Shown in pieces: positions 61,861 to 64,000 of a stretch of DNA of 64,000 nucleotides (its first letter is position 1; each line of letters opens with the position of its first letter). The translations under genes were made by a program, and so were the position numbers. The notes below the pieces were generated by a model. The model was not told the DNA's origin. It ran no database searches and saw only the letters and a program-made list of their open reading frames with translations. The stretch is taken from assembly GCF_000980815.1 (NCBI RefSeq), contig NZ_CP011311.1, positions 1,751,815 through 1,815,814 of the forward strand. The letters are read 5' to 3'. This DNA is from Corynebacterium camporealensis (GTDB lineage: Bacteria > Actinomycetota > Actinomycetes > Mycobacteriales > Mycobacteriaceae).

Positions 61861-62982
61861 ATGAAATTTCCTAGTCTTGAGCGTTTGCAAGCCCGCGGCA
61901 CCCGCAAGTGGACCGTCTACGACGACGATGTCCTACCGCTGTGGATCGCGGAGTCGGACTTTCCTACCGCCCCGGCGGTCAAGGAAGTCCTGCAGCAGAT
62001 GGTGGACAACGAGACCTTTGGATACACCCCTGCACCGCGCGCTAGCGGGCTGATGGACTCCCTGGCGGACTTCTACGAGCAGCGCTACGGCTGGCGCCCA
62101 AACCCGCGGCGTGTGTACTGGATTGGCGACGTCGTGCGCGGTCTTTTGCTCGGCGTGCAGTACTTCACCCGCCCGGATTCCCCGGTGATTGTGCCGGTGC
62201 CGTCGTATCCGCCGCTGCTTGCACTGCCGGGTGCAGCAGGACGAGAGAAAGTCGAGACCAGCCTGGAGCTCGACGACATTGAGCGCGCATTTGCCGATGG
62301 CGCCGGCTCCATCCTGTTGGCCAATCCTTATAACCCGCTCGGCATCGTCTTTGACGCTGACTACCTCAACAAGCTGGTGGAGCTGGCCGATAAGTACGAT
62401 GCCCGCATCCTAGTCGACGAAATCCACGCCCCACTCGTCTTTGATGGCAAGCACATCCCTGTTGCAGGCTTAAGCGATACCGCCGCCGAGCGCGTCTTTA
62501 CCGTCACCGCGACCTCCAAGGCGTGGAATACCGCGGGCCTAAAGTGCGCCCAAGTGGTGCTGTCCAACGCTGAGGACGACCGCATCTGGAAATCCCTCGA
62601 CGGTGTCACCAAGGATGGCACTGGCACGCTCGGTGTGCTGGCAGCCGAAGCCGCCTACCGCGATGGCGTGGACTTCCTGGACGAGGAAGTCGAGTACCTG
62701 CGTGAGACCCGCGACTGGCTCGTCGAGGAACTCCCCCGCCGCGTACCGGGGCTAAAGACCACGCACCCGGATGCGACCTATCTGCTGTGGCTGGATTTCT
62801 CCGAGACCAAGATTGGGGATAACCCGCATCCTGCCCAGTGGGTGCGCGAGAACGCCAAGGTTGCTTTCAACGAAGGCGAGACCTTTGGCACTGGTGGTCT
62901 ACACCACGCGCGGTTGAATTTCTCCACCTCAAGGGAGATTTTGGAGCAAGCTTTGGACCGCTTGGAGGCTGCTTTTAAGTAG
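61861..62982 (+). CDS. aecD: Cystathionine beta-lyase / C-S lyase, MalY-PatB type
   Basis: A 373-residue PLP enzyme of fold type I. The PLP lysine is Lys220 in TATSKAWNTAGLK, the cofactor Asp is in ILVDEIHAPL, and the substrate arginine lies in RLNFSTSREILEQAL. It splits cystathionine and other C-S substrates to pyruvate, ammonia and a thiol. In C. glutamicum aecD precedes brnQ, as it does here, hence the name. Leaderless start at ATG 61861. Confidence 0.9.
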   Translation: MKFPSLERLQARGTRKWTVYDDDVLPLWIAESDFPTAPAVKEVLQQMVDNETFGYTPAPRASGLMDSLADFYEQRYGWRPNPRRVYWIGDVVRGLLLGVQYFTRPDSPVIVPVPSYPPLLALPGAAGREKVETSLELDDIERAFADGAGSILLANPYNPLGIVFDADYLNKLVELADKYDARILVDEIHAPLVFDGKHIPVAGLSDTAAERVFTVTATSKAWNTAGLKCAQVVLSNAEDDRIWKSLDGVTKDGTGTLGVLAAEAAYRDGVDFLDEEVEYLRETRDWLVEELPRRVPGLKTTHPDATYLLWLDFSETKIGDNPHPAQWVRENAKVAFNEGETFGTGGLHHARLNFSTSREILEQALDRLEAAFK

Positions 62983-63196
62983 GCGTTTCATTAGCGGCTA
63001 CCCCCTTTAAGACCCCCGTTTCACCCCTTGGGACGCCCACTGCCTTTGCGATCTCACTCTATGGGCATTAGTGTCTCATAAAACGAAAAGGTGTAATCCA
63101 CCATTTCTACAGCTTGACTTCGCACCACCCGCCGAGGAAAAGCTGCTGGTCACAAGCAATAAATTACTGGACATACCCAAAGGGGCCTTATAAACC
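62983..63196. other. Intergenic region before brnQ
   Basis: 214 bp without an evident gene or hairpin terminator. AAGGGG lies 12 nt before the brnQ ATG. Because C. glutamicum aecD and brnQ are adjacent and co-oriented, read-through from aecD remains possible. Confidence 0.4.
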
Positions 63197-64000
63197 ATGG
63201 CATCGTCTTCTACCGCAGTAGGTGCGCCAAACAAGAAGGGCGGCATCCTGACCGTCATCGCGGCGTCACTGATGCTGTTTTCCATGTTCTTCGGCGCCGG
63301 CAACCTGATTTTCCCACCGATGGTTGGCGTCTCCTCCGGCACGAACTTCTGGCCAGCCGTCATCGGCTTTTTGGCAGCAGGCGTGCTGCTGCCAGTGCTG
63401 GCAATTGTCGCAGTGGCCATTTCCGGCCGTTCCGTGCGCGACCTGGGCGCTAACGGTGGTGCCTTCTTCGGCGTCGTCTTCGCCGTGATGGCTTACCTGT
63501 CCATCGGTGCGTTCTACGCTCTGCCGCGTACTGGTGCAGTCTCCATGGAGACCGCCATTACCCCGCTGTTTGGCTGGGAAGGCACGATGGCCAATGGCCT
63601 GTTCAACGCCGTGTTCTTCCTGATTGCGCTGGCGCTGTCCTGGCGCCCGACCACCATTATTGACACCCTGGGCCGTTTCCTGACCCCGGCGCTGGTCATC
63701 CTGCTGGTCATCCTGATTACCCTGGCTGCCTTCGCCAATGGCCGTAACCCGGGCACCCCGACTGAGGACTACATGGATGCACCGATGGTCACCGGCCTGT
63801 TTGAGGGCTACAACACCATGGACGCCATCGCAGGTCTGGCATTCTCCATCGTTATCGTTACCTCCCTGCGCGAAAAGGGCTTTAAGACCAAGGGCGCACA
63901 GGTGCGTTCCACCATCACCGCTTCCCTGATTGCTGGTGCCCTGCTGGCTGCAATCTACCTGGGTCTGGCCTGGATTTCCCAGACCCTGCCGGGTGGCCAG
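63197..64000 (+). CDS. brnQ: Branched-chain amino acid permease BrnQ, partial
   Basis: First 268 codons of BrnQ, the Na+-coupled transporter for isoleucine, leucine and valine; the gene continues past the right edge. Start ATG 63197. Helices begin at residue 17 (ILTVIAASLMLFSMFFGAGNLIFPPMVG, the family's diagnostic first segment) and at least six more follow. The AGNLIFPP motif is characteristic of the LIVCS family. It follows the aecD C-S lyase gene by 214 bp. Confidence 0.93.
   Translation, partial: MASSSTAVGAPNKKGGILTVIAASLMLFSMFFGAGNLIFPPMVGVSSGTNFWPAVIGFLAAGVLLPVLAIVAVAISGRSVRDLGANGGAFFGVVFAVMAYLSIGAFYALPRTGAVSMETAITPLFGWEGTMANGLFNAVFFLIALALSWRPTTIIDTLGRFLTPALVILLVILITLAAFANGRNPGTPTEDYMDAPMVTGLFEGYNTMDAIAGLAFSIVIVTSLREKGFKTKGAQVRSTITASLIAGALLAAIYLGLAWISQTLPGGQ

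Noticed and set aside
63076-63420. 114-codon minus-strand frame upstream and inside brnQ
   Set aside because: Antisense to the first brnQ helices, no supporting signals.
1-64000. CRISPR arrays, integrated phage and rRNA genes
   Set aside because: No regularly spaced repeats, no integrase, capsid or terminase genes and no rRNA sequence were seen.

Overview
The window is high-GC actinobacterial DNA and looks like a Corynebacterium chromosome. Evidence: a homodimeric AceE, an MscCG-type mechanosensitive channel with a long extracytoplasmic tail, a ZNR/Zur pair, a FadD15-MalQ pair, an AecD-BrnQ pair, and many start codons placed 6-8 nt after a TAnnnT box (leaderless mRNAs). Species cannot be fixed from sequence alone. 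Gene order follows the mycolic-acid-bacteria backbone: nif3, LMW phosphatase, SURF1, DUF3052, aceE; later dnaG, dgt, TPM protein; glyS, ArsR, zur, uppS, recO, era; then ybeY, phoH, rsmE, dnaJ2, hrcA, hemW.

Layout. 1-6.2 kb: nif3 (cut by the window edge), phosphatase, SURF1, TspO, tRNA-Val, DUF3052 and aceE. 6.2-12.6 kb: alpha/beta hydrolase, acyl carrier protein, secreted esterase, serine hydrolase, HNH protein, MscCG-like channel. 12.6-20.4 kb: a nucleoside-salvage island with phosphosugar mutase, deoC, MFS permease, deoD and a SorC-type regulator, followed by a nucleoside hydrolase with a second MFS permease. 20.4-24.4 kb: a patchwork between tRNA genes with an orphan Panacea-domain protein, a hexapeptide acetyltransferase, a truncated glycosyltransferase and wecB, probably remains of a polysaccharide locus. 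24.4-32 kb: dnaG, a secreted RNase with its barstar-like inhibitor, dgt, an unlisted 36-residue hydrophobic peptide gene, a YdcF protein and a TPM protein. 32-38.9 kb: two unknowns, glyS, znr/zur, uppS, recO, era, formamidase. 39-41.4 kb: a lipoprotein gene with a broken start, an IS982-family element and a DUF559 protein. 41.6-49.1 kb: two tandem pyridoxal-kinase paralogues, then ybeY-phoH-rsmE-dnaJ2 and hrcA-hemW. 49.2-64 kb: two CNNM/CorC proteins behind a hairpin leader, an unknown, fadD15, malQ, small membrane proteins, a carboxylesterase, a lipoprotein-idi operon, an ABC exporter, aecD and the start of brnQ.

How the parts work together. The deo cluster would import nucleosides or deoxynucleosides, split them by phosphorolysis, isomerise the pentose phosphate and cleave deoxyribose-5-phosphate to acetaldehyde and glyceraldehyde-3-phosphate under its own repressor. 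The neighbouring hydrolase/permease pair offers a second route by hydrolysis. The ybeY/phoH/rsmE/dnaJ2/hrcA/hemW block covers RNA processing, ribosome modification, heat-shock control and heme metabolism. znr-zur forms a zinc-response pair.

The most unusual signals are: a decamer CTTNNCGATG that recurs dozens of times, mostly in frame as Leu-X-Asp; the 36-residue peptide unit with its own RBS and terminator; a 10-bp hairpin that buries the ribosome-binding site of the first CNNM gene; a perfect 14-bp AT-rich palindrome inside rsmE; loss of zinc ligands in DnaG; and a lipoprotein whose start codon is one base out of frame, with an IS inserted exactly at its stop codon.
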